Source: Bryobacteraceae bacterium (GTDB lineage: Bacteria; Acidobacteriota; Terriglobia; Bryobacterales; Bryobacteraceae). Taken from it: 64,000 nt of DNA. Location of the stretch: the NCBI GenBank assembly GCA_025928545.1, contig JAICJH010000020.1, positions 1 through 64,000 on the forward strand, given 5' to 3'. The notes beneath the pieces were generated by a model. The model was not told where the DNA came from, searched no databases, and saw nothing but the letters and a program-made list of their open reading frames with translations. This document shows, one piece after another, positions 44,915 to 53,859 of this stretch (positions are counted from its first letter, which is position 1; the number at the start of each line of letters is the position of its first letter). Both the position numbers and the translations under genes were made by a program.

Positions 44915-47900
44915 TCACACAATCACAGCCCCAGACTCCTGCGTTCCCGCCAGAATAAGACTCCGTAAATCGTCCGAGCACGAAAACGCGCTCCTCAATA
45001 GCCGCTCCGCTTCCGCCGGCGGACCCGGGCGTCCGAACAGGAAGCCCTGCATCAAAGTGCAGTTCGCTTCCGTCAACGTTCGCCTTTGAGCATCGGTTTC
45101 CACTCCTTCCGCGATCACACTCAGCCCAAGACCCTTTGCGACCCCGACCACCGCCTCCACCAGGCGTTTGGCAGCCGCGTCGGTATCGATATTCTTCACG
45201 AAGGAGCGGTCCAGCTTGATCGTATCCACGGCGAGCTGGTGAAGGCAGCTCAGAGAAGAATAGCCCGTACCGAAATCGTCAATTGAAATCGCTATTCCGA
45301 GAGCCCGCAGCGCATGCATCTGCCGGTTCGCGTCCTCGGCGCCTGCGATAATCATGCTCTCCGTCAACTCCAGCTCCAGATACTTCGCCGCCAGTCCGTG
45401 TCGCTCGAGGCAACCGGCCACCGTTCTGGCGAAATCGCCGCGCACGATCTGAGCGCCGGACACGTTGACTGCAACCGGCACCGGCCGCAGTCCCTGAGCC
45501 ATCCACTCCGCAATCTGCCGGCAAACCTCGTCCAGCACCCAGGCGCCTATCGGAACAATCAGCCCTGTGTTTTCCGCCAGGGGGATAAAGCTCAGCGGCG
45601 GAATCACTCCGCGCGTGGGATGCCTGAGCCGCAGCAGCGCTTCAAAACCCTTCAGTTCTCCGGCCGCCGGATAAATCGGCTGATACTCCACCACGAACCA
45701 ACCTTCGCGCAACGCGTGCTGAAGTTCCTGCTCCATGCGAACGCAGTCGAGTGTCTCGGAGCTGAAACACGCTATCCGATTCTTCCCCAGACTCTTGGCG
45801 TGGTACATGGCGGCATCAGCCTGGCGCTGTAGTTCTCCGGCATCGCGACTATCATCCGGAAACAACGCAATGCCGGCGCTGGCGGTAAGGGAAACCGGGC
45901 GTCCTTCGATTGTCATGACGTTTCCGATGGATTCCAGCAGCCGGGTCGCCACATCTTCGGCGGCTTTGCTGCCGGCGATATCCGGAATCAGGATGTTGAA
46001 TTCATCGCCGCCAATGCGCGCGGCGGTGTCCCCGTCGCGCAGCACGAATTCCATCCGGCGCGCGATTTCTCTGAGCACGGCATCGCCCGCGCGGTGAGTG
46101 AGGCGGTCGTTGATCTGCTTGAAACCGTCCAGATCGATGAAAAGTACAGCAAGCTTTTGTTTGAGAGCGCCCGCTTCATTGATGGCGTTCTTCAACTCCT
46201 CTTCGAACATGGCGCGGTTCGCTAATCCCGTCAGGCCGTCATGCCGGGCCTGAAACTCCAGGTTGTCGCAGAAACGGTGATGTTCGAGGGCCACCTGAGC
46301 CATACGCGCGCCGGTTTCGAGGATCGGCTGCCATGATTGCGCATGATCCCCTTCCGGACAACGCAGCAGAACCACTCCCTGTGCCTCCGGCAAGCCGATC
46401 GGAACCGAGCATATTGAGACTGGTGACCCGTCGGAGGCATGTTCCTCTTCTCGCGCTGAAATACGCAGTACAGCGGTTCCGAACCCGGGCGTCGGGAATC
46501 TGCACGCGCCCTGCAGCGCCATGGGCGGAATTCCGCCTGGAGAGTCGAGAACTCCCTCGAGCCACGCCTTCGAGCCCATTGCCGGCGAACCGAGTCGCCA
46601 GCGCGGTCCCTGTTTCAATACAATCACGCACTCGGATCCGGGAATCTGGTCCTGCACCAATCGTGCAATGTCATCCAGCACCGGAGCCAGCGACTGCTCC
46701 GATACCAGCGCCTCCAGAATCCGGTTGCGCGTACTTTCAAAACCGCGCTCCCTCTCCAGTTCCGCCGTCCTTAACCGAACAGCCGTTCTCAATTCGGTCG
46801 CGCTGCGCACCTGCGCGACGTCGCGAAGCCGCCATCCAACTCCCGCCAGCCCCAGCAGAAGCCCCAGGCACACCGGAGTAAACCACCGCGCCTGCCACAA
46901 CGGCCCGGTCACAACAACGGGTAACGCGGTAATGTTCGCAGACCAGTGGCCATCCAGCGTTCCGCCTCGCACTTCGAACCGGTAGTTGCCCGGCGTGAGG
47001 CTGGAATACTCGGCTTCCCAGTCGCTGGTTTCGGTCCACTCCTCGTGATAACCGCGCAAGCGATAACGGAACCGCACATCCTTATCCCGCCGAAACACCG
47101 GAGACGCGAAACGGAAGAACACGTTGGAGGATTTGTAATCGATTTGCGGAATGCCGTCCATCGGCACACTCTTCCCGCCAGCCTGCACGTCAACTACATA
47201 AACAGCCGCCACCTGCTGTCGCCCCGCGTTCGATTGTTCCAGCAATGCCCGATACTCCGGCACCTGAACATGATGAGAAAGGCCACGGGCCGTTCCGATC
47301 CAGACCGACCCATCGGGATCGGCATAGAATGCGTTCGTATTGGTGCCGTTCCAAACCAGTCCGTCCTGCCGGGTGTATTGAATCCAATGCCCGCCCGTCC
47401 GCACATAGACCCCCGAACCTGTTCCCCGCCATAAATTTCCGCCGCGGTCGAACCCGATGAAATACGTGCTGGTTGGAGCCCGGTTGCCTGTAAAAGGAAT
47501 TCGCGTGACGGATCTGGCGTTCCCGTTCATCGCGATCCGGAACAAATCCAGGGAATCCACATAAGCCACGATCATGCTGCCGTCCGGATCTTCCGCCAGC
47601 CCCTCTACAAGCCGCGCCGGCAGGCCTTCGCGTTCGCCGAGCCGCAACCAGCGACCTTTTTCCCGAACCGCCAGACCCATGGTTGTGCCCACCCAGATCC
47701 GGCCCGCCCGATCTCCCGCGCCATTCACGAAGACCTCCGCGTCCGCCTGAGGGATGGCTTCCCGCTCCCACTGCCATTTGTCTCCGCGGCGTGTACCGGC
47801 AAAAACACCCGTGTTTCCCACGACTTCCACCTTGGCGCCTGAACCGGGGCGATTCGCCAGGACAATGGAGCCGATGAGTTCCGGCATGATTCCCCCTGGC

Positions 47901-49153
47901 GTGAAAAAATGGGTCACCGCGCCCGTTCGCCCGTCGATTCGCGCCAGACCGGCGGCCGACGTGCCCACCCAAACGGAATTATCGGTATCCACCGCCAGGG
48001 CACGAAACCAGTTGCCCCCGGCTTCCAGCGCCGCTGTCCGGATGTGGGTCAACTTTCCGTGCTCCATGGAATCGATACCGCCGCTGCTGCCAATCAACAG
48101 CCGCCCGCGCCGATCCCGCTGCATCGACCAAACCCGATCGTTGGCAAGACCCTGCTGCTGCGTCCAGTTCTCCCATTCGCCCGAGCCAAGCCAGCGCGCA
48201 ATTCCGCCGCCCTGCATACCAATCCAGATGGAACCTTCGTTGTCCTCCAGACCCCACGACGTGGAAGGCATAGCCAGACCTTCGGCGGCTCCCAGCGGAG
48301 CCCAGTTCCTGCCCATCCAGCGAAGCAGTCCCGCTTCCGTGGGGATCATCGGCATTCCCCTTGCATCCAGCGAAGCATGGCCCCGGACCGAGGAATAAGA
48401 AATGCCCGAATCGCGTGCCGTAAAACGGGACTCTCCGGGGGCCAGCACCATCAGGTGTCTGGCGCTGCGTGCCCAAACGCCTCCGGCATGATCCACCACC
48501 AGGCCGCCGATCGGACCGTCCGTGATTCCTTCCCTGGGGCCATAACATCTGTTTGCATTGCCGTTCCAGTAACAGACCCCATCGCTGCGCGCGTACCAGA
48601 CGCCCGGCGCCGATGCACCCGCCGCGAAAGCCGGCGCAACGCTCCATATCGGCTGCCCGTCCGTCCCGGGAATGATTCCGTGGCCCCGGTTATCCGCGAA
48701 CCAAAGCAGGCCCTGCTTCGTCGTCAGATAAACACGAAGCCCCGCACTCGTTCTATCCTCCGCCAGATCGTTGGAGCCGAAAGGCAGCCGCCTGTCCCCG
48801 ATATCCACCTTCTCGAATCTGTCGTTCAGGCGTCGCGCCACTCCGCCCCGCGTCACGATCCAAAGCCTGCCGCCGCTTGTCTCGAGAATCGTCCAGATTT
48901 CGGCGGAAGGAATTCCCGCTTCCACTCCATACCGCCGAAAGCGGTGTCCGTCGAACCGGAACAGGCCGTTCCTGGTCGCCACCCAGAGGAAGCCCTGATG
49001 GTCCTGGAGCATGGAGTTGACATTCAGGTCCGTGAGACCTTCAGCCTCCGCATAGACGCGGAAATTGTATCTCTGCGCGAACGCCTGACAAGCGGTCAAC
49101 AGCGCGAAGAGAACCAGCGACCGTATGCTCCTTATGGCAGTCACGGAGAACAT
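44915..49153 (-). CDS. Periplasmic two-component-propeller sensor with GGDEF and EAL domains
   Basis: This 1412-residue membrane protein has a signal peptide, about 14 two-component-regulator propeller repeats (about 35-660, such as HQGFLWVATRNGLFRFDG) and a Y_Y_Y domain near 690-750. A transmembrane helix lies near 760-780 and a GAF-like segment near 810-950. A GGDEF domain follows with GGDEF near 1048 and an RDGD inhibition site five residues before it. Last is an EAL domain with EALLR near 1169, ELTES, DDFGTGYSS and AEGVET. Both catalytic centres look intact, so it could make and break cyclic di-GMP in response to a periplasmic ligand. Confidence 0.93.
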   Translation of the reverse strand: MFSVTAIRSIRSLVLFALLTACQAFAQRYNFRVYAEAEGLTDLNVNSMLQDHQGFLWVATRNGLFRFDGHRFRRYGVEAGIPSAEIWTILETSGGRLWIVTRGGVARRLNDRFEKVDIGDRRLPFGSNDLAEDRTSAGLRVYLTTKQGLLWFADNRGHGIIPGTDGQPIWSVAPAFAAGASAPGVWYARSDGVCYWNGNANRCYGPREGITDGPIGGLVVDHAGGVWARSARHLMVLAPGESRFTARDSGISYSSVRGHASLDARGMPMIPTEAGLLRWMGRNWAPLGAAEGLAMPSTSWGLEDNEGSIWIGMQGGGIARWLGSGEWENWTQQQGLANDRVWSMQRDRRGRLLIGSSGGIDSMEHGKLTHIRTAALEAGGNWFRALAVDTDNSVWVGTSAAGLARIDGRTGAVTHFFTPGGIMPELIGSIVLANRPGSGAKVEVVGNTGVFAGTRRGDKWQWEREAIPQADAEVFVNGAGDRAGRIWVGTTMGLAVREKGRWLRLGEREGLPARLVEGLAEDPDGSMIVAYVDSLDLFRIAMNGNARSVTRIPFTGNRAPTSTYFIGFDRGGNLWRGTGSGVYVRTGGHWIQYTRQDGLVWNGTNTNAFYADPDGSVWIGTARGLSHHVQVPEYRALLEQSNAGRQQVAAVYVVDVQAGGKSVPMDGIPQIDYKSSNVFFRFASPVFRRDKDVRFRYRLRGYHEEWTETSDWEAEYSSLTPGNYRFEVRGGTLDGHWSANITALPVVVTGPLWQARWFTPVCLGLLLGLAGVGWRLRDVAQVRSATELRTAVRLRTAELERERGFESTRNRILEALVSEQSLAPVLDDIARLVQDQIPGSECVIVLKQGPRWRLGSPAMGSKAWLEGVLDSPGGIPPMALQGACRFPTPGFGTAVLRISAREEEHASDGSPVSICSVPIGLPEAQGVVLLRCPEGDHAQSWQPILETGARMAQVALEHHRFCDNLEFQARHDGLTGLANRAMFEEELKNAINEAGALKQKLAVLFIDLDGFKQINDRLTHRAGDAVLREIARRMEFVLRDGDTAARIGGDEFNILIPDIAGSKAAEDVATRLLESIGNVMTIEGRPVSLTASAGIALFPDDSRDAGELQRQADAAMYHAKSLGKNRIACFSSETLDCVRMEQELQHALREGWFVVEYQPIYPAAGELKGFEALLRLRHPTRGVIPPLSFIPLAENTGLIVPIGAWVLDEVCRQIAEWMAQGLRPVPVAVNVSGAQIVRGDFARTVAGCLERHGLAAKYLELELTESMIIAGAEDANRQMHALRALGIAISIDDFGTGYSSLSCLHQLAVDTIKLDRSFVKNIDTDAAAKRLVEAVVGVAKGLGLSVIAEGVETDAQRRTLTEANCTLMQGFLFGRPGPPAEAERLLRSAFSCSDDLRSLILAGTQESGAVIV

Positions 49154-49384
49154 ATCGGCATGGAGAGGTCAAAGCATAAGAAATATCTTTTGCGACCAAT
49201 CGTGGACTTCGCTTTCTCGAGTCACCGCGAAATTAATTTATTTCGAATTCCCCGCATGCCACTGACAGCCCTGAATTTAGCTGCTCTGTAAGCCCCCGCA
49301 ACCGCCTCCGCGCCACCCCGATTTCTTGACGCCCCGTGCTACTTTCCAACCAGGTTAGTTCGGAGAAAAGGCAGGACGGGATTT

Positions 49385-50029
49385 ATGGCATTACAGGTCG
49401 ATTTTTTACTGAGTTACGACGAAGAAAGTCTTAAAGCCGAGTTACGGCGGCTTTCAAAGCTCACTGGCAAACAAACCGTATCCAAGCGGGATATCGAAAA
49501 GTACGGGCGGGTTGGCTCCGGGACATTCATGAGAAGATTTGGAAGCCTCCATAACGCGCACAAAGCCGCCGGCCTCATTCCCGGCGTCCTGAAGACGGCA
49601 ACGAATCAGGACCTCCTCAAAATGCTGGTGGATTTGTGGAAGCTCACCGACAAGAAGTTCGGACGGAGTCCCCTGATGAAGGAAGTCGTGGCATACGGCT
49701 TACCGGTGACGGCCGCCACCATCGCGGCGCGATTCGGCTCGTGGCGCAGGGCACTGTTAGAGGCTTCGAAGATGGTCACGAGCCCGCCCAACCCGGCGAA
49801 GCCGGAATGTAAACGCAGGCCGAAGCGCAAACGCGGCTGGATCTCGCCTCGCAAGCGCTTTCTCGTCTTCCGTCGCGACAAGTACATCTGCCAGATCTGC
49901 AAACGCGGAGGCGGCGAGCTGCAGGTCGATCACGTGATACCGCTCTGCCGCGGCGGTTCCGAAAAAATGGAAAACCTTCAGACGCTCTGCCGCGAGTGCA
50001 ATATGGGAAAGAGCGGCGATCTGGAGTAA
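49385..50029 (+). CDS. HNH endonuclease with homing-endonuclease-associated repeats
   Basis: This 214-residue protein has two helical homing-endonuclease-associated repeats: about residues 10-65 with YGRVGSGTFMRRFGSLHNAHKAAGL, and about 75-130 with FGSWRRALLEA. A basic linker (about 140-158) leads to an HNH domain (about 160-212: CQICKRGGGELQVDHVIPLCRGG and NLQTLCRECNMGKS). The repeats are thought to bind DNA. It is a free-standing gene, not inside an intron or intein. The 231-bp region before it carries no clear promoter; TTGACG at about 49329 is a possible -35. Confidence 0.85.
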   Translation: MALQVDFLLSYDEESLKAELRRLSKLTGKQTVSKRDIEKYGRVGSGTFMRRFGSLHNAHKAAGLIPGVLKTATNQDLLKMLVDLWKLTDKKFGRSPLMKEVVAYGLPVTAATIAARFGSWRRALLEASKMVTSPPNPAKPECKRRPKRKRGWISPRKRFLVFRRDKYICQICKRGGGELQVDHVIPLCRGGSEKMENLQTLCRECNMGKSGDLE

Positions 50030-50050
50030 GAGGGTGCTGCCAATCCGGCT

Positions 50051-50950
50051 CTAATGCCTGTTCATCAGCCCCACCACGCCCCAATCGGCCAGCGCCGTAA
50101 CCCGGCCCTCTCCGTTCGGCGCAGGCAGTTCCCGCACTTCGAACTGCACATCCGTCCCCTTCACAGTCGCCACGGTATAACCGAAAAACCACCCATCCTC
50201 ATACTTGCCCGATGCCCGCAGATGTCCCCCCGCGCTTGGCGCCGAAATATACTCCACACCATCCACAGGCAAGTGCATCATCTCGTGAACATGCCCCGCG
50301 ACCACGAACCGAACCCCGTACTTCTTCATTAACTGGTGGAACGGAGCCCCGGTATTCCCCATCACCGCGTTGAGAATCCACGACGGCCGGTGCGACACCA
50401 CGAACTTCACCGGCTGCGACTGATGCGCCTTCAGGTCGTCCTCCAGAAACGTCGTCTCACCCGGCGCCAGAGTGTCCGACAGGCTGTTGTCGAGCACCGT
50501 GAAATGAATCTGCCCTTCGTCGAAACTGTAATGCAGCGGGCGCCCCGCATGCTTCTCATACAATCTTGCCGAACTCGCCGACCATACGTCGTGATTTCCC
50601 GCCGCCGGGAAATATGGAATCCTGCGGAACGGCTCCAGCAAGTGCTCGAACTCCGCCCATTCACTTTCGGCGGTAGCCTCGTTCAGCCCCTGAATCGAAT
50701 CGCCAACACCGACCACGAATGCCGGCTTCGCAGCCGAAATCTCGTGCCAGACGGCTTCGTAAACGCCCGGCTGCGCTTCGCCCGTCCGGTCGCCCAGAAT
50801 GACAAAACGCAATGGTGCCGGCTGCCCCACCGCCGCCGTCTGCGCCAACAAAAATGCGGCGGCCCCGACCAATGTCGAGACCGCCGCAAACCAGCGAACC
50901 TTGTTAATTGCGCGATTCAATGATGAAGGTCGGAGCAATTCCCGAAGCAT
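50051..50950 (-). CDS. Exported calcineurin-like metallophosphoesterase
   Basis: This 299-residue protein has an N-terminal hydrophobic signal segment (about 18-40) and metallophosphoesterase motifs in order: GDRTG near 53, GDSI near 82, GNHDVW near 117, SHRPSW near 185 and GHVHEM near 222. The usual first motif D-x-H is replaced by GDRT. The start at 50950 overlaps the ATP-grasp gene by 47 bp; a TTG at 50920 is an alternative. Substrate unknown, presumably an extracytoplasmic phosphoester. Confidence 0.82.
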   Translation of the reverse strand: MLRELLRPSSLNRAINKVRWFAAVSTLVGAAAFLLAQTAAVGQPAPLRFVILGDRTGEAQPGVYEAVWHEISAAKPAFVVGVGDSIQGLNEATAESEWAEFEHLLEPFRRIPYFPAAGNHDVWSASSARLYEKHAGRPLHYSFDEGQIHFTVLDNSLSDTLAPGETTFLEDDLKAHQSQPVKFVVSHRPSWILNAVMGNTGAPFHQLMKKYGVRFVVAGHVHEMMHLPVDGVEYISAPSAGGHLRASGKYEDGWFFGYTVATVKGTDVQFEVRELPAPNGEGRVTALADWGVVGLMNRH

Positions 50951-52253
50951 GCGAATAACCCACACCGGAAGACGACACGTAGCTCGGGCAGCCCGATACC
51001 TTGCCAAGAAACGCCTGCGGCTGTACGTCCACCTGCATCTCTTTGAACTCCAGCTGTCCGAACGTCAGCATCGGGAATACGCTGCGCACCGGCTTGTGGC
51101 TTTCCTGCACCACATAAGGCGAACGCTGCGCTTCACGCATAGCCCGCGCCCACGCGCCCTCGTCATGCTCGTAACCGATATAGCTGTGCAGATCCGAATA
51201 GTCGTCGTTCGGACGCAGCACCAGCGATTCGCGATTCTCTCGGATGAAATCGATCAGGTCGACCGTCTTATCGCGCCACATCGTCTTGCCCGCTTTCACA
51301 ACGCGCGTAAAAGGCACATGCTCTTTGATCGCCTTGCGCTCGTTGATCGGGAACTTCGCCGTCAGCGCGTCATCGGTCAGAAGTGCGAACATCGCCTTCT
51401 TGTGCGAGAGTTCCGAACGGAAGCTGTTTACGATGCAGACCTTGTGATCGCGATACGCATGTACCAGCGGATGATCCAGCGTAAAGCGCATCAGGAATTC
51501 CTGCACGCTGACACGCCGATAAATCAAATCGATATCCATGCCGGCCCCGCGCAGCACGCCGTTGCGGTATTCCAGCTGGTCCGGCGATACGAGCACGGAT
51601 TGATAGCCTTCCGCGCGGAAGTAATCGCGGAACATCTCATATTCGCTGCCGCCGTTGGTGGTGCGGAACTCCAGAATCGCGATGTTCGGCTTGCGAACCG
51701 ATCCCGAAAACATCTTGTGAGCCTTCAGCAGCGCGTTCAAAAAGGGCTTCTTGCCGCCCAGTCGCGTGAGGTTGTAACGCCGCCGGAATTCCTTCACCGG
51801 CGGGCAATCGTAGAAAACTTCCGACAGGCCTTCCGCGTACGCGCCACCCGTCAAAGCGTCTGCGCTATATTGACGGACATGCAGCGATCCGTTGTGGATC
51901 TGCAGATCGAGTTGGGCGGAGACTTCCGGCATCGCATAACCGGGGTCGATCGCCGCCAGCATCTTCTCGGCGGGAAGCAGCTGCATGGTAGAAAGAAGTT
52001 GCGGGGATGCCAGTGCAAGCTGCAGCATCCGGTCAACCGCAGAGATGAGCGCTTCGCCGGTTTTGACCAGATTGTCGTACTGCTTCTGGGTCACGAAATT
52101 CGGCCGCAGGAATGGACAGAGCAGGCGGCCGCCAGCCGATAACTGGCGAGCTTCCATCTGCTCCTGTAAAGTTTTTACCCACCGCAAGTCGCGGTAGGGC
52201 TCGGATTCGAGAATCCGGTGATACCGGGCGATGGCTTCGTCAAGTTGCGTCAT
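50904..52253 (-). CDS. Circularly permuted ATP-grasp protein (glutathionylspermidine-synthase-like)
   Basis: This 449-residue cytoplasmic protein resembles the circularly permuted type 2 ATP-grasp family. The stretches IDLIYRRVSVQEF, NSFRSELSHKKAMFALL, SPYVVQESHKP and SGVGYSHASGIAPTF follow the family pattern. ATP-grasp enzymes form amide or peptide-like bonds through acyl phosphates. Usual neighbours (alpha-E domain protein, transglutaminase) are absent; instead it overlaps an exported phosphoesterase. The substrates are unknown. Confidence 0.72.
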   Translation of the reverse strand: MTQLDEAIARYHRILESEPYRDLRWVKTLQEQMEARQLSAGGRLLCPFLRPNFVTQKQYDNLVKTGEALISAVDRMLQLALASPQLLSTMQLLPAEKMLAAIDPGYAMPEVSAQLDLQIHNGSLHVRQYSADALTGGAYAEGLSEVFYDCPPVKEFRRRYNLTRLGGKKPFLNALLKAHKMFSGSVRKPNIAILEFRTTNGGSEYEMFRDYFRAEGYQSVLVSPDQLEYRNGVLRGAGMDIDLIYRRVSVQEFLMRFTLDHPLVHAYRDHKVCIVNSFRSELSHKKAMFALLTDDALTAKFPINERKAIKEHVPFTRVVKAGKTMWRDKTVDLIDFIRENRESLVLRPNDDYSDLHSYIGYEHDEGAWARAMREAQRSPYVVQESHKPVRSVFPMLTFGQLEFKEMQVDVQPQAFLGKVSGCPSYVSSSGVGYSHASGIAPTFIIESRN

Positions 52254-52469
52254 ACGTGGCGCTCTTTCATAGGTGGCCGTTGTTCAGGACCAACCGGGGA
52301 CGACCGGCAGTCTTGCGGCCGGTTCTTCCGTTTCTGGAATTCAGTATGGCACAAACAAGCCGCATTTGCATGGCCTGAATGCGTCAAATTCCTCGTATCT
52401 TGTTGATAATAAAAATAAATCTCGTAGTTCTGGACCTATCCCGATGTGTCCGTTACGCTACAGTCTCTA

Positions 52470-52525
52470 CATCTTAAGAGATGCGGCCAACCCTTCGCGG
52501 GTTGCAAGGCAGCATGCGGAATGCC
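52470..52525 (+). promoter_or_regulatory. Candidate structured 5' leader of the M20 peptidase gene
   Basis: Three hairpins follow one another: CATCT-TAAG-AGATG (52470-52483), CAACCC-TTCGC-GGGTTG (52488-52504) and GGCA-N10-TGCC (52508-52525; alternative GCAT/ATGC pairing). They end 22 nt before the ATG at 52548. The compact folding is unusual for an untranslated region and suggests a riboswitch or leader RNA, but it does not match a riboswitch consensus I know. The rest of the 294-bp gap upstream (52254-52469) shows nothing specific. Confidence 0.4.
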
Positions 52526-52547
52526 CACTCAGCTACACTATTACCCG

Positions 52548-53816
52548 ATGAAACTCACTTCATTGCTGGCAGTCTGCCTTATGCTCCCCGTCGCATTCGC
52601 CCAGGAGTCCGCCGCCGTCCGCACAATCGTGCAGGCCGAGAAACAGCCGCTTCTCGATACCCTGAAGGAACTGGTCTCCATCGAGTCCGGCACCAGCGAT
52701 TACGACGGCGTCACCCGCATCGGCAATCTCATCGCCGACCGGCTGCGTGCCTTAGGTGGCGAGATAGAGAAGGTCCCGCCCGCGACAGACTACCTGCAGT
52801 TTCAGAACACGCCGGAACGGCTCGCCGACACGATCATCGCCCGGTTTCGCGGCAAAGGCACTAAACGAATCCTGCTCCTCGCACATATGGATACCGTCTA
52901 CACGAAAGGCATGCTGGCGAAGCAGCCCTTTCGCATTGACGGCGACCGCGCTTACGGCCTGGGTATCGGCGACGACAAGCACGGCGTCGCCACCATCCTG
53001 CACGTGCTGTCAGCGCTCCGGAATCTCCGCTTTGACCAGTACGGCGTAATCACCGTGCTGATAAGTCCCGATGAAGAGATCGGTTCCAACGCCGAGCGCG
53101 ACTTAATTACCTCCCTCGCATCCAACCACGACCTCGTCCTCTCTTACGAAGGCTCGCGCACGCCCGGTGACGACATTCGCCTCGCCACTACGGGTGCCGA
53201 AGTAGCCGTGCTCGCCGTAAAAGGACGCGCGTCCCATGCCGGAGCCGCGCCCGAGCAGGGCCGCAACGCACTTTACGAACTGTCGCATCAGTTGCTTCAG
53301 ATGCAGGACCTCTCGAACCCGGTCCGCGCGGTCAAGCTGAACTGGACCGTCGCCAGTGCCGGCAGCGCCAGCAACGTAATTCCCGAAGATGCTAGGGCCA
53401 TGGGAGATATGCGCGCCGATGACGAAGCCGACTTCGCCGCACTCGAGGCTGCTGTCCGCGAGAAGATTCGCAATCACCTGATTCCCGATACCTCTGTCGA
53501 TGTTCGCTTTGACCGCATCTACCCTGCGATGGCGTTCCGCAAACAGTCTTTGCCCGTAGCCGAATATGCGCGCCAGATCTACGCTGAGTACGGCGGCAAG
53601 CTCGAGGTTGCCACCAAATCGCCTGGAGGCGCGACCGATGCGGGCTTCGCAGCCCTGAAGACCGACGCCCCCGTTCTCGAAAGCATGGGCCTGCGCATCT
53701 ACGGCGCGCATTCGAATGAGAACGAATACGTTGTTATGTCGTCCATTGAGCCCCGCCTCTATATGTCGGCACGCCTCATCATGGATTTTTCTCTGGGAAA
53801 AATCGCGGCTAGATAA
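52548..53816 (+). CDS. Exported M20-family metallopeptidase (glutamate carboxypeptidase-like)
   Basis: This 422-residue protein has a signal peptide (LLAVCLMLPVAFAQ) and the M20 fold. The zinc ligands are visible: His in LLAHMDTVY, bridging Asp in GLGIGDDKHG, catalytic Glu pair in SPDEEIGS, and a late His in YGAHSNENEY. The lid/dimer domain contains KGRASHAGAAPEQGRNAL. The pattern is closest to carboxypeptidase G2-like enzymes, which release C-terminal glutamate from folates or peptides. The ATG at 52548 gives a standard signal peptide, unlike the upstream extension. Confidence 0.9.
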   Translation: MKLTSLLAVCLMLPVAFAQESAAVRTIVQAEKQPLLDTLKELVSIESGTSDYDGVTRIGNLIADRLRALGGEIEKVPPATDYLQFQNTPERLADTIIARFRGKGTKRILLLAHMDTVYTKGMLAKQPFRIDGDRAYGLGIGDDKHGVATILHVLSALRNLRFDQYGVITVLISPDEEIGSNAERDLITSLASNHDLVLSYEGSRTPGDDIRLATTGAEVAVLAVKGRASHAGAAPEQGRNALYELSHQLLQMQDLSNPVRAVKLNWTVASAGSASNVIPEDARAMGDMRADDEADFAALEAAVREKIRNHLIPDTSVDVRFDRIYPAMAFRKQSLPVAEYARQIYAEYGGKLEVATKSPGGATDAGFAALKTDAPVLESMGLRIYGAHSNENEYVVMSSIEPRLYMSARLIMDFSLGKIAAR

Positions 53817-53859
53817 AACGATGGAACTTCCCGCGCAACTTTCCGTATGAAAATTCGTG

